Assembly: GCA_014529385.2 (NCBI GenBank)
Contig: CM043969.1
Span: 9,835,001-9,899,000, forward strand
Reading direction: 5' to 3'
DNA length: 64,000 bases
DNA from: Adiantum capillus-veneris
Taxonomy: Eukaryota > Streptophyta > Polypodiopsida > Polypodiales > Pteridaceae
A model generated the notes under the pieces. That model was not told the origin of the DNA, searched no databases, and saw only the letters and a program-made list of their open reading frames with translations. This document shows, piece after piece, positions 1-9,156 of this stretch. The position numbers were made by a program, and so were the translations under genes. Numbering within the stretch: position 1 is the first letter of the stretch; the number at the start of each line of letters is the position of its first letter.

Positions 1-39
1 AGCACTTGCAATGGAGATGGCACACTAAGGATACTTGTG

Positions 40-721
40 GTTGAGAATGAGAATCTCAAGAGGACACTTGAGATGCAAACAACACGTTTGATGTAACTTG
101 AAGAGGAAGTCAAGGAATGTAAACGCTCTCTTGTGGACTTGAATGCTTTGAAGAAGCGGAGGAGCAAAGTAGAGCATGACCATGTATTGAAAGAGGATAA
201 ATTTGATACCATGAGCCGGGATGTACGCGACATGAAAAAATGTATGCACAAACAAGTCTTGGGCTTATGTATGTGGTAGCAATGTGGTTTCTAATTCCTC
301 ACTCATGCAAGCTATGGTTCAAACAAAGAATTTTGAGAATGTGGATGTGGAGGAGTTGAAGGAACGGGAGCGATGTTCCAAGAACATTGTTATTCGTGGA
401 TTTCCCGAAGAGAAGTTAGAGACACCTCCTTCTCTTGCCATTGTTATTGAAGATTTCTTCAAAACCCACTTTGGCATGTCCGGAGTTATGGTCTATGGAG
501 CACATAGAGTGGGGAAGCAAGGAACTCCTCGCTCGGGAGAATTGCCAATTGTATGCATCATGCCTGATGAGACCAAGCGAAAGATTATCCTTGTTAATAG
601 TTGGATCTATTTGAGGGATACAAGATGTTTTGTATGTGAAGATTGCACTATTAAGAAACAAAATATACGTCGCAAGGCATATGAGGAAAAGAATAAGAAA
701 AACAAGGAGATCTCTCATTAA
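40..721 (+). pseudogene. LINE ORF1-like protein, coiled coil plus RRM-like domain
   Basis: Likely the RNA-binding ORF1 product that coats LINE RNA. Positions 40-279 translate as a charged, helix-favouring stretch rich in E, K and L, with one internal stop near 92. After a frame change the open frame 284-721 (145 codons) contains 'CSKNIVIRGFPEE', 'AHRVGK' and 'VCEDCTIKKQNIRRK'. These resemble the RRM-like and C-terminal parts of LINE-1 ORF1 (Transposase_22) proteins, where a strand of the form NIVI-G is followed by RxGK and a basic end. The start lies outside the window or upstream of the frame change, so the true N terminus is unknown. It could also be a generic retroelement gag-like protein, but the position directly before an endonuclease/RT frame supports ORF1. 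Confidence 0.6.
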
Positions 722-769
722 GAAAATGTGCCCAAGGAGGAGGAAAGTTCCTCGAGCAAATAGGGATGC

Positions 770-3700
770 GTGACCTATGAGACCAAATTTCAATTGAAAA
801 TATGCTTTTGGAATTGTAATGGATACCCATGGAATGCAGGGATTGGCATTGATGAACTAACAAGCAAAGTTGATGTTATACTTCTTGTTGAAACTTGGGA
901 GCATGATACACGAAGGGTTAACGGCTTGGAGGATTACAATGTACATTCGTTGATGTGGTCAAAGAATCTCAAGCAACATAGAGAACAAGGAGGGGTAGCA
1001 TGTATGATTAAGGATTAGAAGATTTGGTATCAATTGTGAAAGATGACAAGTACAAACGTTATGTATGGCTAAAAATTATAACACCAAAAAGAGCACCAAT
1101 TTTTGTAGCCGGCTGTTGCATTCCTTATCACGATTCCCCCTTTTATGCTTGCATGGATAGAGATCAACCAGTTTTTGATTTAGAAGAGGACATTGCCTAT
1201 TTCAAAGGTGAAGGTGATGTTATTGTATTTGGGGATATGAATGCTTGCACAAAAACATTGCAACATGATACTCAACAATTTGATATGCCATACATTTCAA
1301 AGGAGTTGGAGGAGGTTCACTTGTATGATCATACTTCAATGGATGAGAAACAGCCGGATCACTACGGAGAGCTAATTTTACACATGTGTAATAGCAGGGG
1401 TATGGTCATTACTAATGGTGTATCTTTGTGGAGTGGAACCAATGGATTTACATGTAGGAGACATAATAGGGACAATGTGATTGACTATATGCTACATTTC
1501 AAATCCATCATGTATCGCATAAAGAGTTTTATGTTTGGCCAATGGACCCCGGAATCTAACCATCGCACCTTATGTATTGAACTTTCATGTGGAGAAGCAA
1601 CTAAGCATGATAATCTTAGCCAAAGGAAAGAGAAATTATCACTATGTATGGATTTCAAACGGGCACCAATGTACATTGAAATGGTTGAGCAAAAATTATG
1701 GATGACAAAGCTTCAATATGATGCACCATTGGAAACTAAATGGGAAGCTTTCAAGAAAGTTAGTTGTTCTTGTGCCGAACAATGCTTTGCCATAAAACAT
1801 CTCCATGGTATCAACAAAGATAGATCACGCAAAAGGTGGTTTGATAAATAATGTCAAGATGCTCAAAAGTCCTTGATAAAGCTTGATGCAACTATGGACA
1901 AAGAAAAATATCAAAGTCATTTGCATACATACAAAGCATTGATTCAAAAGAAGAGAAGAAGATGGGATTTAAAGCAACAACTTTTTCAAGCCCAAGAAAA
2001 GGCACATGCATGTGGAAGATTTTGCAGACACTTGAGGGACAAGCGGGTTGAGAATTTTGATAACTTGAGTCTTGTGGATATGTACACACATTGTAAGCAA
2101 TCATATGAGCAAGCAAATGCTAAAAAAATGTCATTTTATGGTTCACTCCCATGTATGCGCTCTTTTTTTACTATTGAAGATCTATGTGGTGGGCTTGAAA
2201 AGTTTGCCACTCGCAAAGCGGGAGATCTTCAAGGTATCAAGCCGAAGATGCTCAAATGGACGGAAGATTTTACCCATGAGTGGATGTGTGATATGTTCAA
2301 CCTTGCACTTCAACATGGTATGCCTTATGATTGGAGTACTGATTGGGTTAAGCCTTTGCATAAAGGAGGGGATGTAAAGAATGTAAACAACTACCGGACT
2401 ATAATGATTGGGTCTCTTATGGCAAAGTTGTTTGGGTGCATAATGGAGATGAAATTTAGTGATTGGGATGAGGAGAATGAAAAGTGTGCAAAGGGACAAG
2501 CGGGTTTTTGTCGATGCCATAGCACCATTAATCATCTTGTCACTCTTTGTGTTCTCATGGAGGAAAGTCGATTGAAAGGCAAGCAATTGTATTGTTGTTT
2601 GGTGGACTTTAAGAAAGACTTTGATATGATTCCACGTAACAATTTGTGGAGAAGGATAGAAGAACTCCAAGTGCCAAGTGAGTTTATGCTTGCGGTTTCT
2701 CGAATCTATGAGAAGGTGATTTGTCAATAGCGCATGGGAAGAAAAATTTTAGAAATTTTTGTAAGCACTATTGGGGTTAAACAAGGATGTCCGTTGTCAC
2801 CAACTCTCTTTGGTCTATACATCAATCAATTGGAACAAATAGTACTTGACTTTATGCAAGAAGAAGGCATTGAAGAGGTCACTATTTTCAATGTGGTAAT
2901 CATGCTTTTGTTGTATGCGGATGATGTAGTGCTTCTAGCTGACACTTTAGAAGATGCACAACAGCTTATGGTTGTCCTTGAGAACTTTTGCTTGCATAGT
3001 GGGCTGATTGTGAATGAATCCAAAACAAAGGTTATGCTTGTGAAAACCAACCATAAGGAGAAGCCATGCATTGTGTACAACAATAAGACACTGAAGTTGT
3101 TGAGAGCTTTAAGTACCTTGGCCTTGAGGTTCTGTCCAATCACAAGTGGCATGAATGTGCTATGCGTCATTTGGAAGCGAAAAAGAGAGAATATTATGCG
3201 TTTGAGAACATGTGTAATGCGGGAAACATCAAGTGTTGGGATCTCAAGAAGTATCTTTTCGATGCATTGGTGACACCGGTTCTTCTTTATGGAGTTGAAG
3301 TGTGGGGCGTGAGCATCTCAAAGTCTACTTCGAAAGAGTTTCAGAATTGCCAAAAGCGTTGTCTTACAAACTTTCTCCAAGTTAAGACACAAACACCATA
3401 TATGCTCCTAATTCTTGAGTCAGGATCTCTTCCAATTGAGTTATGGGCATGGAAAGGATTGTGGAGTACATGATAAAGATGCGTCAAAACCCCTCACATC
3501 GACTTCCTACAATTGCATGGTAAGCAAGCAAAAAAGTTCAAAAGACGCATAAAAACAAGATCTTGAGCACGGGATGGATGCAAGACATAAAGTAGTGGTT
3601 TGGGAGATGGGATGCATTACACTTGCTACATGATGCTTCAATTGACTGCCAAGTGAATGAAGCTTTCTCTACAATTCCAATGTATTACGGCTTGGGAGAA

Positions 3701-3868
3701 ATCCGGTGGGTCACGCTTCATACATTACACCACCCATATTGCTCCCAACTACAAACCATGTTCTTTGTTGAAAGAGGAAACCGTACTCACACTTACATGC
3801 TTGAGCCTATCCCCTTGTCGGTGATACACACTATCGCAGCCATTTGGCTTAGCTCCCATTTCCTTTGA
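770..3868 (+). pseudogene. LINE ORF2: endonuclease plus reverse transcriptase
   Basis: The replication polyprotein of the LINE. The endonuclease/exonuclease/phosphatase domain runs about 785-1600: 'FWNCNG' start, 'LLVETW' (catalytic Glu), 'VFGDMNA' (GDxN), and 'SNHR' in place of the usual SDH near 1556. RT follows: 'KPLHKGGD' and 'NNYRTI' around 2350-2405, 'GQAGF' near 2500, 'VDFKKDFD' near 2602, 'GVKQGCPLSPTLF' at 2773-2811, catalytic 'YADDVVLLAD' at 2914-2943, then the post-RT 'VTPVLLYGVEVWG' near 3270. A conserved-looking C-terminal tail ('HDASIDCQVNEAF') continues to 3868. Frameshifts lie near 1010 and 3140, and nonsense codons at 1849 and 2728. FADD has become YADD, which is a normal variant. 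Clearly a dead copy. Confidence 0.9.
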
Positions 3869-4217
3869 TGTGAGATAGGGTGTTGGGGCAATGGAGAAGA
3901 GTCAAATTGACTGTGCACATTATGCTCACTGCAAGTTCGAGAGTCTGAGTACCACACACTACCAGAGTTCTCAGCTTTTGGTCACATCCGAATTGTCTTC
4001 TCTCACATTTTCAACCATAACTTAGACCTACACACCTTCCTCTCCTAGCCACAGTGTGGGATCTCCATTGCGACTCTCATCACAATAATTTTGGAGCATC
4101 GAGAGTCACTCATCAGCCATACACATACTACATCACATGTAACTTTGGTCACATAGGTCATATTTGACCTCCAAGGACCATAATAAAATCTATCTATCTA
4201 TCTCTCTCTCTTTCTCT
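3869..4217 (+). other. LINE 3' untranslated region and TC-rich tail
   Basis: Non-coding. From about 4050 the sequence matches 17212-17366 almost base for base (shared 'TCAGCCATACACATACTACA' and 'GACCTCCAAGGA'). Both copies end in AAAATCT followed by pyrimidine repeats, here (TCTA)n then (TC)n. The repetition at two unlinked places, both ending at the same point, marks this as the 3' end of the LINE family, where target-primed reverse transcription starts. Confidence 0.7.
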
Positions 4218-4264
4218 CAAGCTCACTCTTTCATTCTCGGGTATTCAAGGGTTTGGTAGGACTT

Positions 4265-4404
4265 GGGGGGGGGGGGGGGGGGGGGGAGTGTTGTCCGGGC
4301 ACAGTGGGATCGAACCCTTGCACACAAAATGTTACTTTAAAAAGAAATTTACTATCAAAATTGATGAGTTGCAGGACCACGTCTTACGAGTCAAAACAGA
4401 GCGT

Positions 4405-4435
<31 letters not shown>

Positions 4436-4440
4436 GGGGG
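4265..4440. repeat. Two poly-G runs and a GT run bracketing a short spacer
   Basis: Twenty-two G at 4265-4286, then 115 bases of spacer, then (GT)n at 4402-4418 continuing into 22 G at 4419-4440 and a short GA run. The spacer contains GGGATCGAACCC at 4306-4317, whose complement looks like a polymerase III B box. No gene. Confidence 0.9.
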
Positions 4441-4621
4441 AGAGAGAGAAAATTCTCTACACTCCCTCATTGAAAAACAAGCCTTCACTTTGCTACTCTC
4501 GACTTCGTTACCTACAGGAGCTCGTGTGTGTTGGGATTCTCCTTGCTCCTCAACTTCGTTGCCCACAGCATGGCTTGCTTCCGATACCTAAGCTTCTTAT
4601 AATGCTTGCACTTCAAGTTCT

Positions 4622-4847
4622 TGTTACATATCCATGTGGTAGTGATGTGTGTGAACACACTAGGACCGTCGGGGCATTTTTTCCCTCTTTAGGAAGTTTT
4701 TTCCCTAGTGCATTGTATATACGTCCATCACTCTAGGGCTATCTATCTTACCATTGCACACTAAGTAACACTCTCTCTATTGTGTGCCTTGAGCTTCCTT
4801 CATCTTCTCCAAGCTGTGTGTGTTTATCTGCAACACTAATTCCAACA
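4622..4847 (+). repeat. Copia-1 5' LTR
   Basis: Starts TGTTACATATCC and ends ATTCCAACA, and matches the 3' LTR at 11154 and the copia-2 LTR at 44942-45168. A TATA-like TGTATATACG sits at about 4715. It lacks an 11-12-bp tandem copy of CTATTGTGTGC found in the 3' LTR. Confidence 0.9.
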
Positions 4848-4849
4848 AT

Positions 4850-4861
4850 TGGTATCAGAGC
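4850..4861 (+). other. Primer binding site, tRNA-Met type
   Basis: TGGTATCAGAGC begins two bases after the 5' LTR. It complements the 3' end of initiator tRNA-Met, the common primer of plant copia elements. The same motif lies in inverse at 44928-44939 in copia-2. Confidence 0.9.
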
Positions 4862-5209
4862 AGGTTGCGTCCTCCCGGGCTTAGTCGCTAGCTACTCCAG
4901 TACACGCCTGCTCACTTTCTCCGATTTCAGTGAGCTTTGGGGAGCGTTTGCAGGTCGACAAATACTTCGGGAGAACTCGTAGAGCTTGGTCTTCTCAGAT
5001 TTTTGATTCGGGCTCATTTCGGCCTCCGTTTCCACTACAGGCAGTACTGTACATACTATTTTGTCATTTTGTGCAGAATTTTTGTCAGTGCCATTTTCTG
5101 CAAAATAGGTGTCTTATAGTCTTCTACGGTTTGTGCTATATAGCACGTGCTGTTCCTGCTCCGTTTCTCCTATTTTTGGGCAGTTTTCACATCAGGTGAA
5201 CCATTTACC

Positions 5210-6118
5210 ATGGCTCACAACAACAACACACATGTGTTCAAGATGTTTGCTGCTGCTTTGAAGATAGGTTGGATGGGGACAACTACCCTATGTGGGCTTA
5301 TATGATGCAACATGTACTTGTGTTAAAGGGCGTCTGGAACATTGTGCAGGGCATTGATGTACGTCCTGGTTCTGAGGATGTAGGTGATGTTGAGGATGGT
5401 GCAGGTCTTGCTGCAAGGATTGCTCTTGTGAGAGTTGTTTTGCCTATGGGAGAACAAGCTCGTTGGGATGTTAAGGATGCGCACGCTCATGCATTGATTG
5501 CATTGTCTGTGAAGCGCACCATTGTTCCTCACATCTGTTCAGCGAAATCTGCAAAACAAGCTTGGGATATTCTAGCAGGTCTTTATGCAAGTCGCAATGA
5601 GGCTAAAATTGCTTTGCTGTGTAAGGAGCTGGAGTCAAAGATTATGCATGAGGAAGATGATATGGACACTTTACTTGCTAGTGTCAAGGATATCAATGTG
5701 CAACTTATTTCTGCAGGTGAAGTCATTTCAGACAGTTCCCTTGTGTAGATTGTTCTTGATGCCTTACCAGACTTTTGCTAGTACTTGGAGACTTATGACC
5801 CAAGGAAATCCTGAAGTTGTCAAGTTTGATGCATTATGCACATTGCTATTGCAAGAGTCACTTTCTAGAAAAAACAGGACTAGGCAGTGTGCAGTTGAAC
5901 ATGCTTTTATTGCTTCTCAAATAAAGGGTGGTAACAGTAATACAACCACTTCTTATGGTTCTGCTGTGAGTGGAATTACTTCTGTTCCTAATGCTTCTGC
6001 TGGCAGCACTTCGTCTGGAAATTCTGGTGATAAGGGTAGAAAGAAGATGTGTTGCCATTATTGTAAAGCTAATGATCACTTGATCAAGTTGTGTCCACTA
6101 CAACTACAGCCATTGTTG
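5210..6118 (+). pseudogene. Copia-1 gag (nucleocapsid) pseudogene
   Basis: Encodes the capsid/nucleocapsid protein. The likely start is ATG 5210; the protein begins with a run of Asn and reaches 'FKMFAA'. A 5-bp gain relative to copia-2 then shifts the frame at about 5255. The next open frame (5269-5748) has 'LDGDNYPMWAYMM', the typical start of UBN2-type copia Gag, and ends at a stop at 5746. A further frame change leads into 5755-6118, with the zinc knuckle 'CHYCKANDHLIKLC' (C-X2-C-X4-H-X4-C) at about 6053-6094. At least two frameshifts and one stop make it non-functional. Confidence 0.85.
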
Positions 6119-6787
6119 AGTCTTCTGTGAAAGGAGATTGTGATGCTGATGTTGCTGCAGAATGGGCTTTTAGCGTAGAGTGCACTTACAATCCTGTTGT
6201 CCATGATGCATGCTTGTCAGTTGTTGCTGCAGATTCACATGTGTGGTATTTCGATAGTGGTGCTACGAAGCACATTACCTCACATCATGAATTGTTTACC
6301 TCTCTCGAGTATGTCCCTCATGGGAATTCAGTCACTTGTGCCAACAATGCCTCTTATCTAGTTTAGGGAGTTGGAAATATTGTGTTACTGCTGCTAATGG
6401 TAGTTCTTTCACACTTGTTGATGCACTTTATGTACCTGAGATCAAGAAGAATCTCTTGTCTGTATCCGCACTTGCTAGACTTGGACTTGTAGTCAAATTT
6501 GTGGATGACAGATGTACAGTTCATGATCTCAGTTTTGGTGATGAAATTGTTGCATTTGGGCTTTTGTGCCGTGGGCTATATAAGCTCACTTTGTATGACA
6601 AGTGTGGACAAAATTTTGCAAATGCTGTTGTAGATTCAAGGGCTATTTCAGATGCAAAACTTGGCATGCACGTTTTGGTCATCTAAATTTTGCCGGTTTG
6701 CTGCGTTTGCAGATATCTGATATGGTTGCTTCTTTGCCGCCTCTTGAAGCACCTGTCAAACATGTTTGTGAAGGCTATATTTTGGGC
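6091..6787 (+). pseudogene. Copia-1 (left copy) protease and integrase start, truncated
   Basis: Aspartic protease and beginning of integrase of the left copia copy. 'WYFDSGATKHIT' at about 6244-6279 carries the DSGA active site. A stop at 6364 and two single-base losses (near 6383 and 6660, judged against the second copy) break the frame. The GAG-pre-integrase part has 'HARFGHLNF', the histidines of the HHCC zinc-binding motif, and stops after 'HVCEGYILG' where the sequence leaves copia at 6787. The segment 6223-6786 reappears at 7907-8472. Confidence 0.85.
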
Positions 6788-6952
6788 TGCTCAATTCCTA
6801 TTGGACCCCTTCACGGGCTGTCCAATAATCATCCAGGAGACTTAATTTTCATTGGTTCTTTTTATTAAGTGTTTTAAAATTAATTAGGCTAAATTTACTC
6901 TAGCCTAATTCTCATTGGTCCACTTCAAGGGTCATCCAATAGGAATTGAGCA
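6788..6952. repeat. 165-bp inverted-repeat structure
   Basis: Arms TGCTCAATTCCTATTGG (6788-6804) and its exact complement (6936-6952), with further weaker pairing inwards and an inner palindrome AATTAGGCT / AGCCTAATT near 6870-6910. The left arm begins exactly at the copia breakpoint. It could be a MITE or the end of the chromovirus LTR; no target duplication is seen. Confidence 0.6.
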
Positions 6953-7764
6953 CACTTTGGGAGCAACTAGCTTAGACATCTGACATGTGTCCTTCATTCC
7001 CTTTGTGTAAAGGGGGCTTGTGTGTGTGTGTGGATTTCTCTCTCATCCCCTACTTGCTAGGCTCGCCCCCTCCTATGTAGGGATATGCAAGACTTTTTTG
7101 GTCACACACAAAGCATCCAATTCCCTAAGGTTGACCTTTGGACATAACCTTTGAATTTTGGAACCTTAGCATTTTGGAAGCCTTAATGGGCTGAACCTTA
7201 GGGTCTTTTTAGCCCATTGTTTCACATGGCTCTTTTGCAGATGGCCCCCCCTTTGGATCCCTATTTTCCCTCCTTTGTATCCCTACTGTGGCCGGTCTGC
7301 TAGCTTAACCAATATTCTAGCTTTTTCTCCCTTGGCACTTCCCCATATTAAATGATCAGTTTAACATGAGAAAATCATTTAGGAGAATTAGATATTGATT
7401 ATTATGACATTACCTCTCTCTTGAAATAATAATCGTTCTCGACTATGGTGTAGAGAAGATAAAGCATATTTATGAGTCCTTTTCTTAGCGTGTAGAGGAT
7501 CCCTATGTTACCCTACGACATCATTCCACAATGGATGACTAGTCCATTTGGCGCTTGAGAGCCTGAGGCTGCCGCAAGCATGTCTGCACATTAGTCCTAT
7601 CAATCTTCCATAGTAGAGTGACAAGCTCTACTTGGTGTTTGGGAGACGTCGTCTCTACAAACTTGATCTAAGCATGCATACTACTTCATTTTTGTGCACA
7701 ATAAAGAAAAAGAGAGTCTTATAAGACAAAAACTTTGTTCATTTTTAACATTTTGTACATTTGC

Positions 7765-7896
7765 TTACTCTTGGGAAGCATTGTAAGCATTGACAAGGTT
7801 TAGGTTATCCTTTAATTGTATGCCTTGCATCCATCTAGCATCTTCAAAAGGATAATTCTTAAACTTAATAAGATATCGTCGGATAGTCTTACCGCC
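7765..7896 (-). pseudogene. Chromodomain of a Ty3 integrase, fragment
   Basis: The 44 codons contain 'RYLIKFKNYPFEDARWM', matching the YLVKWKxxPxxxATW core of chromodomains found at the C terminus of chromovirus integrases, where they target integration to heterochromatin. They continue to a stop at 7765-7767 after 'NAYNASQ'. The upstream 21 residues of the same open frame are translated from copia DNA on the wrong strand and are not part of it. The W/F/Y aromatic cage is partly visible (Y, F, W). Only this piece of the integrase remains. Confidence 0.6.
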
Positions 7897-7906
7897 TCTT
7901 AGTACA

Positions 7907-9156
7907 GTTGCTGCAGATTCACATGTGTGGTATTTCGACAGTGGTGCTACAAAGCACATTACCTCACATCGTGAATTGTTTACCTCTCTTGAGTCTGTCC
8001 CTCATGGGAATTCAGTCACTTGTGCCAACAATGCCTCTTATCCAGTTCAGGGAGTTGGAAAGATTGTGCTCACTGCTGCTAATGGCAGTTCCTTCACACT
8101 TGTTGATGCACTTTATGTACCTGGGATCAAGAAGAATCTCTTGTCTGTATCCGCACTTGCTAGGCTTGGACTTGTAGTCAAATTTGTGGATGACAGATGT
8201 ACAGTTCATGATCTCAGTTTTGGTGATGAAATTGTTACATCTGACCTTTTGTGCCGTGGGCTGTATAAGCTCACTTTGTATGACAAGTGTGGAAAAAACT
8301 TTGCAAATGCTGTTGTAGATTCAAGGGCCATTTCAAATGCAAAACTTTGGCATGCACGTTTTGGTCATCTGAATTTTGCCAGTTTGCTGCGTTTGCAGAA
8401 ATCTGATATTGTTGCTTCTTTGCCGCCTCTTGAAGCACCTGTCAAACATGTTTGTGAAGGCTGTATTTTGGGTAAGATGCAGCGTTCTAAGTTTCCAAAG
8501 GATGGTTCAGTTCGGGCCACATGCAGGTTGCAGCTTGTGCATAGTGATGTTTGTGGGCCCATGCAAACTCCGTCCTTGGGCAATTACCTATACTTCGTGA
8601 CTTTCATTGATGATTACCCCAGGCATGCATGGGTATTTCCGCTTAAAGAGAAGTCCGAAGTTTTTCTGTGCTTCAAACAATTTTTGGCTATGGCTGAAAA
8701 TGTCTCGAAATGTACTATGGGCACCCTCCGTTCCGATCGAGGGGGGGAGTATATGTCTCATGAATTTAATGCATTTCTGGCTAGTCGTGGGATAAAACAC
8801 CAATGTACGGAGCCTTATATGCCTAAGCAAAATGGTGTTGCTGAGAGGAAGAACGGGTCACTTACGGAAATGGCACGATGTATGGTCAAAAGTCAAGTTT
8901 ACCGCATTCTTTTTGGCTTGATGCCATCATGTGTGCCACTTATGTACTTAACATGTGTCCTACGAAAGCTTTGCAGTCTATTACTCCATATGAAGCATGG
9001 CATGATAGAAAGCCTTCTATTGAGCAGATGCATGTTTTCGGCTATTTGGCATATGCTTTGGTGCCACAAGTGCCGCGCAGAAAATTGGATGATAAAGCAA
9101 AGGTTACAAGTTGTATCATCCACAAACAAAACGTATTCTGGTTTCTTGGGATGTAG
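7907..9156 (+). pseudogene. Copia-1 (right copy) protease and integrase
   Basis: Protease 'DSGATKHIT' at about 7934; zinc-binding HHCC region 'HARFGHLNF' ... 'CEGCILG' at about 8350-8472. The integrase core has the DDE residues in 'HSDVCGP' (~8538), 'RSDRGGEY' (~8730) and 'NGVAERKN' (~8830). The open frame runs from 7925 to about 8895, where a frame change moves it to the frame 8878-9156 ('FWLDAIMCATYVLN'). About 33 bases present in copia-2 ('VKGIFVGYS' region) are missing near 9097. The catalytic triad is intact, but the reading frame is not. Confidence 0.9.

Larger units (their letters stand above)
1..4217 (+). mobile_element. Degenerate LINE (non-LTR retrotransposon)
   Basis: A non-LTR retrotransposon on the + strand, cut by the left edge of the window. 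In order it carries a coiled-coil/ORF1-like segment, an apurinic-type endonuclease, a reverse transcriptase and an untranslated 3' tail that ends in AAAATCTATCTATC followed by TC repeats. The order ORF1, endonuclease, RT, tail is that of L1-like LINEs. Reading frames change at about 279-284, 1000-1024 and 3115-3165, and in-frame stops lie at 1849-1851 and 2728-2730, so it cannot be autonomous. The end is placed by the tail shared with a second fragment at 17.2 kb. No target-site duplication can be judged because the 5' end is outside the window. Confidence 0.85.
6788..7906 (-). mobile_element. Ty3 chromovirus 3'-end fragment inside copia-1
   Basis: About 1.1 kb of non-copia sequence between the two copies of the repeated copia segment. 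Read on the minus strand it starts with a chromodomain end (7896-7765), followed by about 980 bp without coding potential that would fit a 3' untranslated region and LTR. Its left end is a 17-bp inverted repeat (6788-6804 with 6936-6952). The end at 6788 reads TG on the + strand, i.e. CA on the minus strand, as an LTR end would. The LTR start was not located. Confidence 0.55.
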
